A stretch of DNA of 34,828 nucleotides from assembly GCA_949291655.1 (NCBI GenBank), contig CASEWT010000011.1, positions 1 to 34,828 of the forward strand, in the 5' to 3' direction. The position numbers were made by a program, and so were the translations under genes. The notes beneath the pieces were generated by a model. That model was not told the origin of the DNA. It worked only from the letters and a program-made list of their open reading frames with translations, and did not search any database. The stretch is from an uncultured Bacillota bacterium (GTDB lineage Bacteria > Bacillota_I > Bacilli_A > RFN20 > CAG-826). Shown piece by piece: positions 15,725-22,239 of this stretch; position 1 is the stretch's first letter; each line of letters starts with the position of its first letter.

Positions 15725-15816
15725 TGGCGGAGGCAGAGAGATTCGAACTCTCGCCGGGGCAAGGCCCCGCTTCCGGTTTTCAAGACCGGTCCCTTCGGCC
15801 GCTTGGGTATGCCTCC
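15725..15816 (-). tRNA. tRNA-Ser (UGA)
   Basis: 92-nt tRNA with the long variable arm of class II tRNAs (GCGGGGCC...GGCCCCGC-type stem), anticodon TGA in the loop TTGAAAA, acceptor GGAGGC paired with GCCTCC, and encoded CCA. It is 4 nt downstream of tRNA-Ile on the same strand, so the two are processed from one transcript. Confidence 0.95.
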
Positions 15817-15820
15817 AAGA

Positions 15821-15896
15821 TGGTGGACCATGTAGGATTCGAACCTACGACCTAGCCCTTATAAGAGGCCCGCTCTAACCGCTGAGCCAATGGTCC
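15821..15896 (-). tRNA. tRNA-Ile (UAU)
   Basis: 76-nt cloverleaf with acceptor GGACCAT/ATGGTCC, D-stem GCTC/GAGC, T-stem GTAGG/CCTAC and encoded CCA. The anticodon stem GGCCT/GGGCT closes with wobble pairs at both ends, and the loop is CTTATAA, so the anticodon is TAT, reading AUA. Most bacteria instead use a CAU anticodon modified to lysidine. The body resembles a Bacillus tRNA-Ile2 with C34 changed to T. Confidence 0.9.
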
Positions 15897-15976
15897 ACGG
15901 AGCGCTATTTTACTTCCTTTCGCGCCCATTAGGAAGAATGAAAGGAAGGGGGCTAAGCCCCCTCCCGCTCATAGAC

Positions 15977-17758
15977 TTATTCCTGCCCGAGCAGCTTCTT
16001 GAGCTCCCCGACGAGGTAAGACATCCTCCGAACGACCGCAAGGAAGGGCTCTTCGCTCGTAAGGTCGACCCCGGCGGCTTTGACCTGCTCGATCGGGTAG
16101 TCGCTCCCGCCGCTCCGAAGAAGGCCCTTGTAGCGCTCGAAGGCGCCCTCGACCCCTTCGTTAACCCGGCGGTAAAGCTCGAGGGAAGTCGCAAAGCTCG
16201 TCGCGTATTGGTAAACGTAGAACGGAGTGTAGAAAAGATGGGGGATGTAGCACCAGACCAGGGGCTTGTAGACCTCCTCGGCGATGTCGATGCCGTAGTA
16301 ATCGCGGTAGAGCCGGACCATGATCGAGGAGAGGACCTCGTAGTTGATGGGCTCGCCCTTTTCGGCGAGGCGCGAGGCTTCGAGCTCGTACTCGGCGAAG
16401 AGGGTCTGCCGGTAGAAGGTCGCGGCGATCTCGTCGAGTTCCTTTTGAAGGAGGGCGATCTTGTCCTCTTTAGAAAGGGTGCCGCTCTTCAAGAGGTAGT
16501 CGAGGAGGTTATGCTCGTTGAAAGTCGAAGCGATCTCGGCCACGAAGATGGTGTAGTTCTGCTTCAAAATCGGCTGGGCTTCCATCGAAAAGAGGGTATG
16601 GGTGCTATGCCCCGCCTCGTGGGCCAAGGTGAAGGCATCCTCAAGCGTCCCTTGGTAATTTAAGAGGATATGGGGAAGGATGCCGCCCCCGCCCGAGGAA
16701 TAGGCCCCCGAGCGCTTGCCCTCGCCCGGATAGACGTCGACCTTCCCGTAGGCGGTCGCCTCGTGGGCTTTGCCCTGGAAGTCGCTATCGAAGCGCTCGA
16801 TCGACTTGTAGAAGAGGTCGCGGGCGTCCTCGTAATCGAGCTTCCGTTCCGTTTTGGCAAGAGGCAAAAAGCGGTCGTAGCTCCGATGCTTATCGAGCCC
16901 AAGGGCCTTCCGGCGGACTTCGTAATATTCCTTGAGGGGAGAAGAGCCTTCGTGGGCGGCCTTGACGAGGGAGAGGTAGACGCTCGTCGGGATCTTGTTC
17001 CCGTCGAGGTGCGACTCGAGGATCGAGCCGTAGCCCCGGCTCCGCATGGAAGCCAGCTGGGCGTCGAGGCCGGCCTTGTAGATGGCCGCGTAGGAGTTCT
17101 TCCGCTCGTCGAAATAGCGATAAAGGGTCTCGAAGACGAGCCGGCGGTCCTCGGGCTTAGCAAGGGTCCGCATGAGGGTCGTCCAGTTCGAGACGGTGAC
17201 GCTTTCCTCCCTCCCGTCGGAAAGAGTGCACTTAGCAGCCTTGTAGTCGCTTACCGAAAGGTTGCTGTAGAGGTCGCCCCCGACGCCGGAAAGGGGGCCG
17301 AAGTTGGCGAGAAGGCCTTCCTTATCGGCGCTCAGGACGTGGCTTTCCTGGTCGAAGAGCTTCCGGAAGGAAAAATCGAATTCCTGGAATTCCGGGTGGG
17401 TTTTGAGGAAGCTTTCGATCTTCTCCTTTCCGAGCTTCAGGTATTCGGGGTCGGCAAAGGAGGAGGAACGGATGAGGTCCTGAAGGGCGCTTTCGACCTT
17501 GGCCTCGCGGGCGCTAGACTCGACCTTCCGCCGGTCGAGGTCAGCGAGACCCGCGGCAAAGCTATAGAGGCGGTTAAGAAGGAGCTCGGCCTCCTTCTCG
17601 AGGCGAAGGAAGGAGGCGAGCTTCGTCTCGTCGGAAAGGAAGCCTTCGTAGGAAGGAAGCTCCCGGGCGATGGCCTTGACCCTTTCGAGGTCGGCATCGA
17701 AGGAGGACTCGTCTTCATAGATGAAGGAGAGGTCCCATTGGTATTTCTTGTCGATCAT
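15977..17758 (-). CDS. pepF: oligoendopeptidase F (M3B metallopeptidase)
   Basis: 593-aa zinc metallopeptidase that cleaves short peptides in the cytoplasm. The zinc motif HEAGH is at about residue 380, with the second-shell Glu in 'FVAEIASTFNEH' about 25 residues later, as in M3 enzymes. The N-terminal PepF domain ('YQWDLSFIYED' at residues 5-15) and the all-helical lobe are intact; length is typical (about 600). The start is ATG 17758, with AAAGGA 5 nt upstream; the longer frame starting at 17797 lacks a ribosome site and overlaps the ogt promoter. Divergent from ogt. A role in peptide catabolism fits a fermentative organism. Confidence 0.95.
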   Translation of the reverse strand: MIDKKYQWDLSFIYEDESSFDADLERVKAIARELPSYEGFLSDETKLASFLRLEKEAELLLNRLYSFAAGLADLDRRKVESSAREAKVESALQDLIRSSSFADPEYLKLGKEKIESFLKTHPEFQEFDFSFRKLFDQESHVLSADKEGLLANFGPLSGVGGDLYSNLSVSDYKAAKCTLSDGREESVTVSNWTTLMRTLAKPEDRRLVFETLYRYFDERKNSYAAIYKAGLDAQLASMRSRGYGSILESHLDGNKIPTSVYLSLVKAAHEGSSPLKEYYEVRRKALGLDKHRSYDRFLPLAKTERKLDYEDARDLFYKSIERFDSDFQGKAHEATAYGKVDVYPGEGKRSGAYSSGGGGILPHILLNYQGTLEDAFTLAHEAGHSTHTLFSMEAQPILKQNYTIFVAEIASTFNEHNLLDYLLKSGTLSKEDKIALLQKELDEIAATFYRQTLFAEYELEASRLAEKGEPINYEVLSSIMVRLYRDYYGIDIAEEVYKPLVWCYIPHLFYTPFYVYQYATSFATSLELYRRVNEGVEGAFERYKGLLRSGGSDYPIEQVKAAGVDLTSEEPFLAVVRRMSYLVGELKKLLGQE

Positions 17759-17819
17759 AAATGTCCTTTCAACGGCGATTCTACCACCGTTACCCAAGGC
17801 TATCCATTCCCCCGCTTGC

Positions 17820-17825
17820 TATAAT
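17820..17825 (+). promoter_or_regulatory. extended -10 promoter of ogt (TGCTATAAT)
   Basis: Perfect TATAAT preceded by TGC (extended -10), no clear -35. It ends 7 nt before the ATG at 17833, so transcription should begin at or next to the start codon. Confidence 0.6.
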
Positions 17826-17832
17826 GGAAGCG

Positions 17833-18270
17833 ATGGTCAGCCGCCTCTTTTTCCGCTTTCAGGGCTTACCGGTCCTCCTCGAGGAGGAGGAAGGCTTCCT
17901 TTCCTTGCTCGGCTTTGCCGAAGCGGAAGGGAGGGAGGCGACGCCTCTTCTTTCAAGATGGAAGGCCGAGGTCGAGGAATACCTCTCCGGCCTCCGGAAA
18001 AGCTTCGACCTTCCCTACCGCCTCCCGGGGTCAGCCTTCGCCCAAAGGGTTTACGCGGCGACCCTTGATGTCCCTTATGGCCAAACGGCGAGCTATGCTA
18101 GCCTCCTCGGGCGGAATTTCGCCCGGCCCGTGGGAACGGCCCTCGCGAAAAACCCCCTCGCCCTCGTAATACCCTGCCACCGGATTGTCGGGGCAAACGA
18201 TCCCTATCTTTACCGCTACGGCCCGGAAATCAAAAAGAGGCTCTTGGATCTCGAGCGAAATCACCGCTAA
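17833..18270 (+). CDS. ogt: methylated-DNA--[protein]-cysteine S-methyltransferase
   Basis: Suicide repair protein that removes O6-alkyl groups from guanine. The acceptor Cys lies in 'IPCHRI' at about residue 115, preceded by the DNA-binding helix region 'VPYGQTASYASLLG' and 'RPVGTALAKNPL'. Length (145 aa from 17833) is a little short but complete for Ogt. The ATG at 17824 overlaps the TATAAT box, and one at 17761 lies inside the divergent promoter region; 17833 is preferred because it falls where the transcript should start. No Shine-Dalgarno sequence is present, so the mRNA is probably leaderless. Confidence 0.9.
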   Translation: MVSRLFFRFQGLPVLLEEEEGFLSLLGFAEAEGREATPLLSRWKAEVEEYLSGLRKSFDLPYRLPGSAFAQRVYAATLDVPYGQTASYASLLGRNFARPVGTALAKNPLALVIPCHRIVGANDPYLYRYGPEIKKRLLDLERNHR

Positions 18271-18331
18271 TAAAAAAAAAGGAAGCCGCAAGAAGAGCAA
18301 GGCCGGGGCAGGTCGCTTTTTCTTTCGACTT

Positions 18332-18391
18332 CCGCTTGATTTTAGTAAGTATTGCTTGCTTTTGCTATTCATTTCTCAAGCCCCGCTTGAT
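18332..18391 (+). promoter_or_regulatory. direct repeats upstream of the XRE gene
   Basis: CCGCTTGAT occurs at 18332-18340 and again at 18383-18391, each followed within a few nt by AG-T. The second copy overlaps the likely -10 region just before the ATG at 18401. Candidate operator for autoregulation; inference only. Confidence 0.3.
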
Positions 18392-18400
18392 AAAAGTCCC

Positions 18401-18688
18401 ATGAAGCTGAAGAAACTTCGAACCGAAAAGGGTTTGAGTCAGGCCGAGCTCGGACGCCTTCTCGGCGTAACGGGCCAAACGGTCCTCAATTGGGAAAACG
18501 GCATCTTCGAGCCGCGGATCAAAGACCTCATCGCCATCGCCGATTTCTTCGGGGTGAGCGTCGACGAGCTGATTGAGCGCGTCCCGACCAAAAGCGAACG
18601 GGAGAGGGGAATCGAGGCCCTTTCCGAGATCGACGGGGAAGAACTCATCGCTTGGATCAAGGCCAAGCTCTCCGAGATGGACGAATAA
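18401..18688 (+). CDS. XRE-family helix-turn-helix transcriptional regulator
   Basis: 95-aa protein. Residues 1-60 form a Cro/C1-type HTH: 'MKLKKLRTEKGLSQAELGRL' region with 'VTGQTVLNWENG' as recognition helix and 'FGVSVDELI' closing the fold. A short acidic tail (residues 62-95) may dimerise. The frame is open far upstream, but the domain begins at the ATG at 18401. There is no Shine-Dalgarno sequence, and GATAAA ends 6 nt before the ATG. It follows ogt by 130 nt. Target genes unknown. Confidence 0.85.
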   Translation: MKLKKLRTEKGLSQAELGRLLGVTGQTVLNWENGIFEPRIKDLIAIADFFGVSVDELIERVPTKSERERGIEALSEIDGEELIAWIKAKLSEMDE

Positions 18689-18691
18689 TCC

Positions 18692-18836
18692 GCCTCAGGC
18701 GAAAAAAGTAGGGGACCGTTCCAATCGATACGTGGAGTTCGTAAGCGATCGCGCTTTAGACCCACCGCTTCTCGAAGCAGAGTCGCTCCATCTCCGCCTT
18801 CCGATTCTCCGGCGTGGGGTCGTGCTCTTTTGACAT
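18692..18836 (-). pseudogene. helix-turn-helix protein relic with in-frame stop
   Basis: Minus-strand reading from ATG 18836: MSKEHDPTPENRKAEMERL, then CFEKRWV, a TAA stop (18758-18756), then SAIAYELHVSIGTV in the same frame. The part after the stop has the typical HTH spacing (IAYEL-x-VSIGTV) found in small regulators, terminases and transposase N-termini. The frame runs into the 3' end of the XRE gene and cannot be a full gene. It looks like the decayed start of a transferred gene. The family is uncertain. Confidence 0.4.
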
Positions 18837-18892
18837 ATGGAATTTTATAGTTCATCCAACAACAAGAAGTCTTCAAGTCTTATTTGGCATAC

Positions 18893-18997
18893 GGGACCAC
18901 GGATGAATCTTGTGTAAGAAAGAAAACCGGCCATCACCACCCCTAGGGGTGGGATGAGGCCGGGCTTTTCACTTACACAACATTTCTCCGTGGTCCC
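18893..18997. repeat. 105-nt nested palindromic element (MITE-like)
   Basis: Four nested pairs of complementary arms: GGGACCACGG (18893-18902) with CCGTGGTCCC (18988-18997); TTGTGTAAG (18910-18918) with CTTACACAA (18972-18980); CCGGCC (18927-18932) with GGCCGG (18958-18963); and a perfect 16-nt palindrome at the centre (18937-18952, CCACCCCTAGGGGTGG). The TGTGTAAG/CTTACACA motif next to terminal inverted repeats recalls IS256-type transposon ends, but no transposase and no target duplication are visible. Probably a non-autonomous element or a structured RNA. Confidence 0.65.
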
Positions 18998-19054
18998 CCT
19001 TATATTCACGATATTTCTCATCGAAGCGTCTTCCGATAGAATTTTAATGTAGCT

Positions 19055-19258
19055 ATGGATAGCGATTCCGGAAACAAAATCGCCTCGAGATTCAGCAACA
19101 CCTTTTTGACGCTGGCCTTCATCGCTTTGACGATAACCGTCTTAATGATGGCCGCGCCGATCGCCCATACCGTGTTGGTCTTGGCGGTCGTATTGTTTTA
19201 CCTATTGCTGATCGTATGCACTTTCTTCCTCATCTTGCTTAACGCGTCTTCAACCTGA
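19055..19258 (+). CDS. small two-helix membrane protein (possibly 5' half of a split gene)
   Basis: 67-aa protein with a polar start (MDSDSGNKIASRFSN) and two hydrophobic segments (about residues 17-36 and 39-62). There is no Shine-Dalgarno sequence; a TTTAAT box ends 6 nt before the ATG. The next small membrane ORF starts 33 nt downstream in the -1 frame, and the bases between are open in that frame, so the two may once have been one four-helix protein of about 130 aa. No family recognised. Confidence 0.45.
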   Translation: MDSDSGNKIASRFSNTFLTLAFIALTITVLMMAAPIAHTVLVLAVVLFYLLLIVCTFFLILLNASST

Positions 19259-19290
19259 TTGGGGGCGAGCAGGCCGATTCGACGATCAAC

Positions 19291-19470
19291 ATGCTTCTAT
19301 CCGGAATACCAATCGCCGGCGGCATCGCCATCGGGCTTTTTTTCCTGGCGTTCCTCATATCGATAATCAATCGCCGCCGCAAGGGATCAACCGCCAAGGC
19401 TATCGTCTCGATGGTATTCCTTATATTGCTGAGCCTTGCTTTAGGTATTTACTACCTTGTAAAAGGATAA
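19291..19470 (+). CDS. small two-helix membrane protein (possibly 3' half of a split gene)
   Basis: 59 codons: MLLSGIPIAGGIAIGLFF, a second part with INRRRKGSTAK between the helices, and an end 'LALGIYYLVKG'. Two membrane segments with a basic loop between them. No ribosome site is seen before the ATG. The frame is already open from just after a TAA near 19244, consistent with being the tail of the preceding ORF after a frameshift. Short enough to be missed by length cut-offs. Confidence 0.4.
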   Translation: MLLSGIPIAGGIAIGLFFLAFLISIINRRRKGSTAKAIVSMVFLILLSLALGIYYLVKG

Positions 19471-19975
19471 ACCGCACCCAACCGGCAAATGGAAACCTTC
19501 GGTTGCGTTATCTCGGCGCTCCATCGATTTAATATATAGGCCGAGGGGATGATGCCGATCGCGCTATACGAAAATTCGTCGGTGGTCTCGTCAAATGACA
19601 TACAAATATTCAATTCCAAAGTTTAGTGATACCTTGGCATCACCTTAATCAGCGATCTTTTAGACTCATCGCATCCACTTTGCTAATCGTGCATTTATTT
19701 GCCAAATCAAAATACATCTAGCTTCTTTGTTCAATCTCTATTTGCCTCCGCTGCCATTTAATGGACTGCAGACTGGGTACGTTGGTTCGGATGACTTGGG
19801 CATTTTTCTAAATTTTATTGTTGCAAGGTAGAGACGAACGAGCCAAAACAGCATTAATAAAATTCAGACTTTTTTGGAAACTCACCGCCCACGATTGATA
19901 TTTTTCTGAGCACCTAGGCCTAGTTTCATTTATAGCCATTTGGTATTTTATGACTCAAAACATGAATATTAATGC
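19471..19975. other. AT-rich intergenic stretch, probably decayed DNA
   Basis: About 500 nt clearly richer in A+T than the surroundings. The longest reading frame I can follow is 49 codons on the minus strand (19601-19452, MSFDETTDEFSYSAIGIIP...), with no ribosome site and no recognisable family. A CAACCG/CGGTTG inverted repeat sits at about 19479-19506. Nothing else is convincing; it resembles remnants of an inserted element next to tRNA genes. Confidence 0.4.
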
Positions 19976-20016
19976 AAAAAATGGTTTGAACAGCCGTTTT
20001 GCTGTATCAAACCATT
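19976..20016 (-). terminator. terminator of the tRNA-Ala/tRNA-Met unit
   Basis: Long minus-strand stem AATGGTTTGA-TACAGC paired with GCTGT-TCAAACCATT, followed by TTTTTGC. It starts 11 nt past the CCA end of tRNA-Met. Confidence 0.85.
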
Positions 20017-20026
20017 GCTTTCAATA

Positions 20027-20103
20027 TGGTGGCTGAGGGGGGACTCGAACCCTCGACATACCGGGTATGAGCCGGTTGCTCTAACCAACTGGGCTACTCA
20101 GCC
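20027..20103 (-). tRNA. elongator tRNA-Met (CAU)
   Basis: 77-nt cloverleaf, acceptor GGCTGAG/CTCAGCC with Watson-Crick 1:72, anticodon loop CTCATAC (the Met elongator pattern rather than CTCATAA of tRNA-Ile2), T-stem and encoded CCA. The D-stem reads GCCC against GAGC, leaving a C12-A23 mismatch. Since tRNA-Ile(UAU) is present nearby, this one is best read as Met. Confidence 0.88.
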
Positions 20104-20121
20104 ATCCTGCCAATCGATCAA

Positions 20122-20197
20122 TGGTGGAGCATAGGGGGATCGAACCCCTGACCTCATGCTTGCAAAGCACGCGCTCTCCCATCTGAGCTAATGCCCC
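20122..20197 (-). tRNA. tRNA-Ala (UGC)
   Basis: 76-nt cloverleaf with the alanine identity pair G3-U70 in the acceptor (GGGGCAT/ATGCTCC), anticodon TGC in the loop TTTGCAA and encoded CCA. It is 18 nt upstream of tRNA-Met in the same unit. Confidence 0.95.
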
Positions 20198-20279
20198 GAA
20201 ACGGCAGCACCGAGATTATACGCATGGGGATGGTCCCCTTCAACATCGTTTTGCTCCAAATTGGGGGGTAAGGTTGGGA

Positions 20280-20285
20280 TATAAT
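20280..20285 (+). promoter_or_regulatory. -10 box (TATAAT) of ylmH, leaderless arrangement
   Basis: Perfect TATAAT followed by only CGCCCC before the ATG at 20292, with no Shine-Dalgarno sequence. The -35 region is weak. Confidence 0.6.
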
Positions 20286-20291
20286 CGCCCC

Positions 20292-21071
20292 ATGGAAAAC
20301 GAGCGTCTCCTTCGCTCCCGGCTCACCGAGCTCGCGGAGCGGGCCTATACCCGAGACATCCTTACCCATAGCCCTTTCTTGACCTTGGACGAGCAAAGCC
20401 TCCTCCTTGGCCTTGCCGGGCGGAAGGGGAACGTGCTTAGCGGGGCTTCCTTCTTCCTTTTCGGTGAGGAAGAGGGCTATGAACGGAAATGCGCGGTCTT
20501 CTCCTCCGAACCTTTGGGCCAAGAGGAACGATCGGCCTATTTAGAAGAAATCGTCGCCTGCCTCAAGATTGCCCCGCGCGCCCCGAGGTTTGCCGAAGAG
20601 CTCGGCCACCGCGACTTCCTCGGGGCAATCATGTCCCTCGGGCTCGAAAGGAAGGAATTCGGCGATCTCTTCCTCCAAGGCGGCACGGCTTATCTATTGG
20701 CCTTCCGCCAAATCGCGCCCCGGGTAATTGAAGAACTCAAGGAGGTACGGCATACCGCCGTGAAGGTCGAGGAAGTATCTCTTGCTGATGCTCCTTTCGA
20801 GATTGGCTATGAAGAAAAGGTCATATCCGTAAGCCAAAGCCGCCTCGACGCCGTCCTCAAAGAAGCGGCCGGACTATCCCGGGAGGGTGCAAGGAAAAAG
20901 ATCGAAGAGGGACTCGTCTACGTCGACGGGCGTCTCATTGAAGAGCCTTCGCGCCTCCTTACCCCCGGGGAAAGGGTCTCCATCCGAGGCTGGGGAAAGT
21001 TCGTTTACGGAGAGGAAGAAGGGAGGAGCCGCAAAGGACGCCTCCTAATCAAAATCAAGGTCTATAAATAA
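20292..21071 (+). CDS. ylmH: YlmH-type S4-domain RNA-binding protein
   Basis: 259-aa protein of the YlmH family, associated in Firmicutes with cell division clusters and, for the Bacillus protein, with rescue of stalled ribosomes. Residues about 1-175 form the YlmH N-terminal domain ('HRDFLGAIMSLGLERKEFGD' is the signature, near residue 118-137). The S4 domain occupies about 185-240 ('QSRLDAVLKEAAGLSREGAR', 'EGLVYVDGR', 'GERVSIRGWGKF'), and the basic tail supports RNA binding. The division genes usually around it are absent here. The ATG at 20292 sits 6 nt after a TATAAT box, so the transcript is probably leaderless. Confidence 0.9.
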   Translation: MENERLLRSRLTELAERAYTRDILTHSPFLTLDEQSLLLGLAGRKGNVLSGASFFLFGEEEGYERKCAVFSSEPLGQEERSAYLEEIVACLKIAPRAPRFAEELGHRDFLGAIMSLGLERKEFGDLFLQGGTAYLLAFRQIAPRVIEELKEVRHTAVKVEEVSLADAPFEIGYEEKVISVSQSRLDAVLKEAAGLSREGARKKIEEGLVYVDGRLIEEPSRLLTPGERVSIRGWGKFVYGEEEGRSRKGRLLIKIKVYK

Positions 21072-21113
21072 CGAAAGAAGCCCGATTTCTTCCGCAAAAC
21101 GCTCATTAAAAGT

Positions 21114-21138
21114 AAAAAAGCCGTCGAAACGGCTTTTT
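21114..21138. terminator. bidirectional terminator between ylmH and degV
   Basis: AAAAAAGCCGT-CGAA-ACGGCTTTTT, with a U-run on both strands. It serves the two convergent genes. Confidence 0.9.
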
Positions 21139-21144
21139 CTTCAA

Positions 21145-22014
21145 TTAGGCAGCAGACCCGCAAAGGAAGCCGAAGCCGACGACCAAGGGGCCGCCGTGGA
21201 CGCTGTTGGTCGAATTGCACTGGGTGACGACCACTTTCTTAAAGCCAAGCCCGGTCAAAGTCTCCCGGGCAATCGTCTCGCCTTCGATGTCCCCGCTTGA
21301 GGTGAAGCCGACGACGGCGAGGGACTTATCGGCATCAGGGCAGTCGGCAACCTCACGCTCGATGTAGCTGCGGAGGCACTTGGCCCGCTTCCCGCGGTAC
21401 TTGCTGCCGACGGCCAGCTTCCCGTCGACCACTTCGATGACGGGCTTCAGGCGAAGGAGATTGGCGCCGAGGAGGACGAGCTTGCTGCACCTGCCGCCCC
21501 GGTACATGTACTCGAGACGGTCGATGAGAAGGGAAGCCTTGACCCTGTTCACGAAGCCCTTGGCCTTCTCGTAAGCCTCGGAAAGGGTCTTAACCCCTCT
21601 CTTGATGGCCTCTTTGGCCTTGAGGGCAATGATCCCGATGCCGAGGGAAATGGTGCGGCTATCGAGGACCTCGACTTTCCCTTCGGGGAATTCCCGGCTC
21701 GCGGCCACGGCATTCTGGTATCCCGAGGAAAGGGAGCCGCTCATCGAGACGTGAAGGCAGGCGTCGTGCTTTTCTAGCGCCCGGGCGAAGAGGTTCTTGT
21801 ATTCCTCGATCGAAGGGGCCCCGGACTGGGGAACCTTCCCGGTCCGATCGAAGTAGTCGAACATCTCCTCGTTCTTGAAGGTGCCGTCGAGATGGTCCTT
21901 CTCGTCGAAGGCAATGTGGAAGGGGATGACGTCGATGTCGTTTTCCGCGAGGATCTCCTTGCTTAGATCCATCGGGGATTCGCCGGTGACGGCGATGTCG
22001 AGGTATTCGCTCAT
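21145..22014 (-). CDS. DegV family protein (fatty-acid-binding, FakB-like)
   Basis: 289-aa DegV-fold protein. Family marks: 'DIAVTGESPMDLS' at the N-terminus, 'SGAPSIEEYKNLF' near residue 63, 'HVSMSGSLSSGYQNA' near residue 92 (Ser residues that hold the carboxylate of the bound fatty acid), 'VLDSRTISLG' near 117, and 'RLEYMYRGGR' near 165. Relatives (FakB) present fatty acids to the kinase FakA for phospholipid synthesis. FakA is not in this window. TAGGAG lies 7 nt before the ATG. The leader contains GCGC-TTCG-GCGC. The ligand is inferred from the family. Confidence 0.9.
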   Translation of the reverse strand: MSEYLDIAVTGESPMDLSKEILAENDIDVIPFHIAFDEKDHLDGTFKNEEMFDYFDRTGKVPQSGAPSIEEYKNLFARALEKHDACLHVSMSGSLSSGYQNAVAASREFPEGKVEVLDSRTISLGIGIIALKAKEAIKRGVKTLSEAYEKAKGFVNRVKASLLIDRLEYMYRGGRCSKLVLLGANLLRLKPVIEVVDGKLAVGSKYRGKRAKCLRSYIEREVADCPDADKSLAVVGFTSSGDIEGETIARETLTGLGFKKVVVTQCNSTNSVHGGPLVVGFGFLCGSAA

Positions 22015-22158
22015 GGTAGGCTCCTATATCATGCAAAACAACGCGCGCGCCGAAGCGCTCACGCAATATTAATGCATTGGAGCCTTCTTTTCATGGGCAA
22101 TCGGCGGAAAGGGTGGGGACAGGCGGCAAAAGTTCTCAGCTAAATCAGTAATTTCTTA

Positions 22159-22208
22159 TTGACAAATTTCGGTCCCCTATTGCTTTTGCTAAAGCAAAAA
22201 GATAAAGT
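22159..22208 (+). promoter_or_regulatory. promoter region of the 22240 lipoprotein
   Basis: The best pair is TTGCTT (22180-22185), 17-nt spacer, TAAAGT (22203-22208). A consensus -35 TTGACA at 22159-22164 has no good -10 at the right distance. The spacer contains the palindrome TTTTGCT-AAGCAAAA. Confidence 0.4.
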
Positions 22209-22239
22209 AAGCCCGAACATAAGGAGAGAAACAACAGAA

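Noticed and set aside
18439-18876. 145-codon minus-strand frame over the XRE gene
   Set aside because: Antisense to the XRE regulator, with Ser/Arg-rich shadow composition. The only coding-like signal in this area is the short HTH relic in a different frame.
18893-18997. Target-site duplication around the palindromic element
   Set aside because: The flanks (ending GGCATAC; starting CCTTATAT) do not match, so transposition cannot be shown from this window.
20027-20103. Reading this CAU tRNA as lysidine-modified tRNA-Ile2
   Set aside because: The loop CTCATAC and the acceptor fit elongator Met, and a UAU tRNA-Ile is already present.
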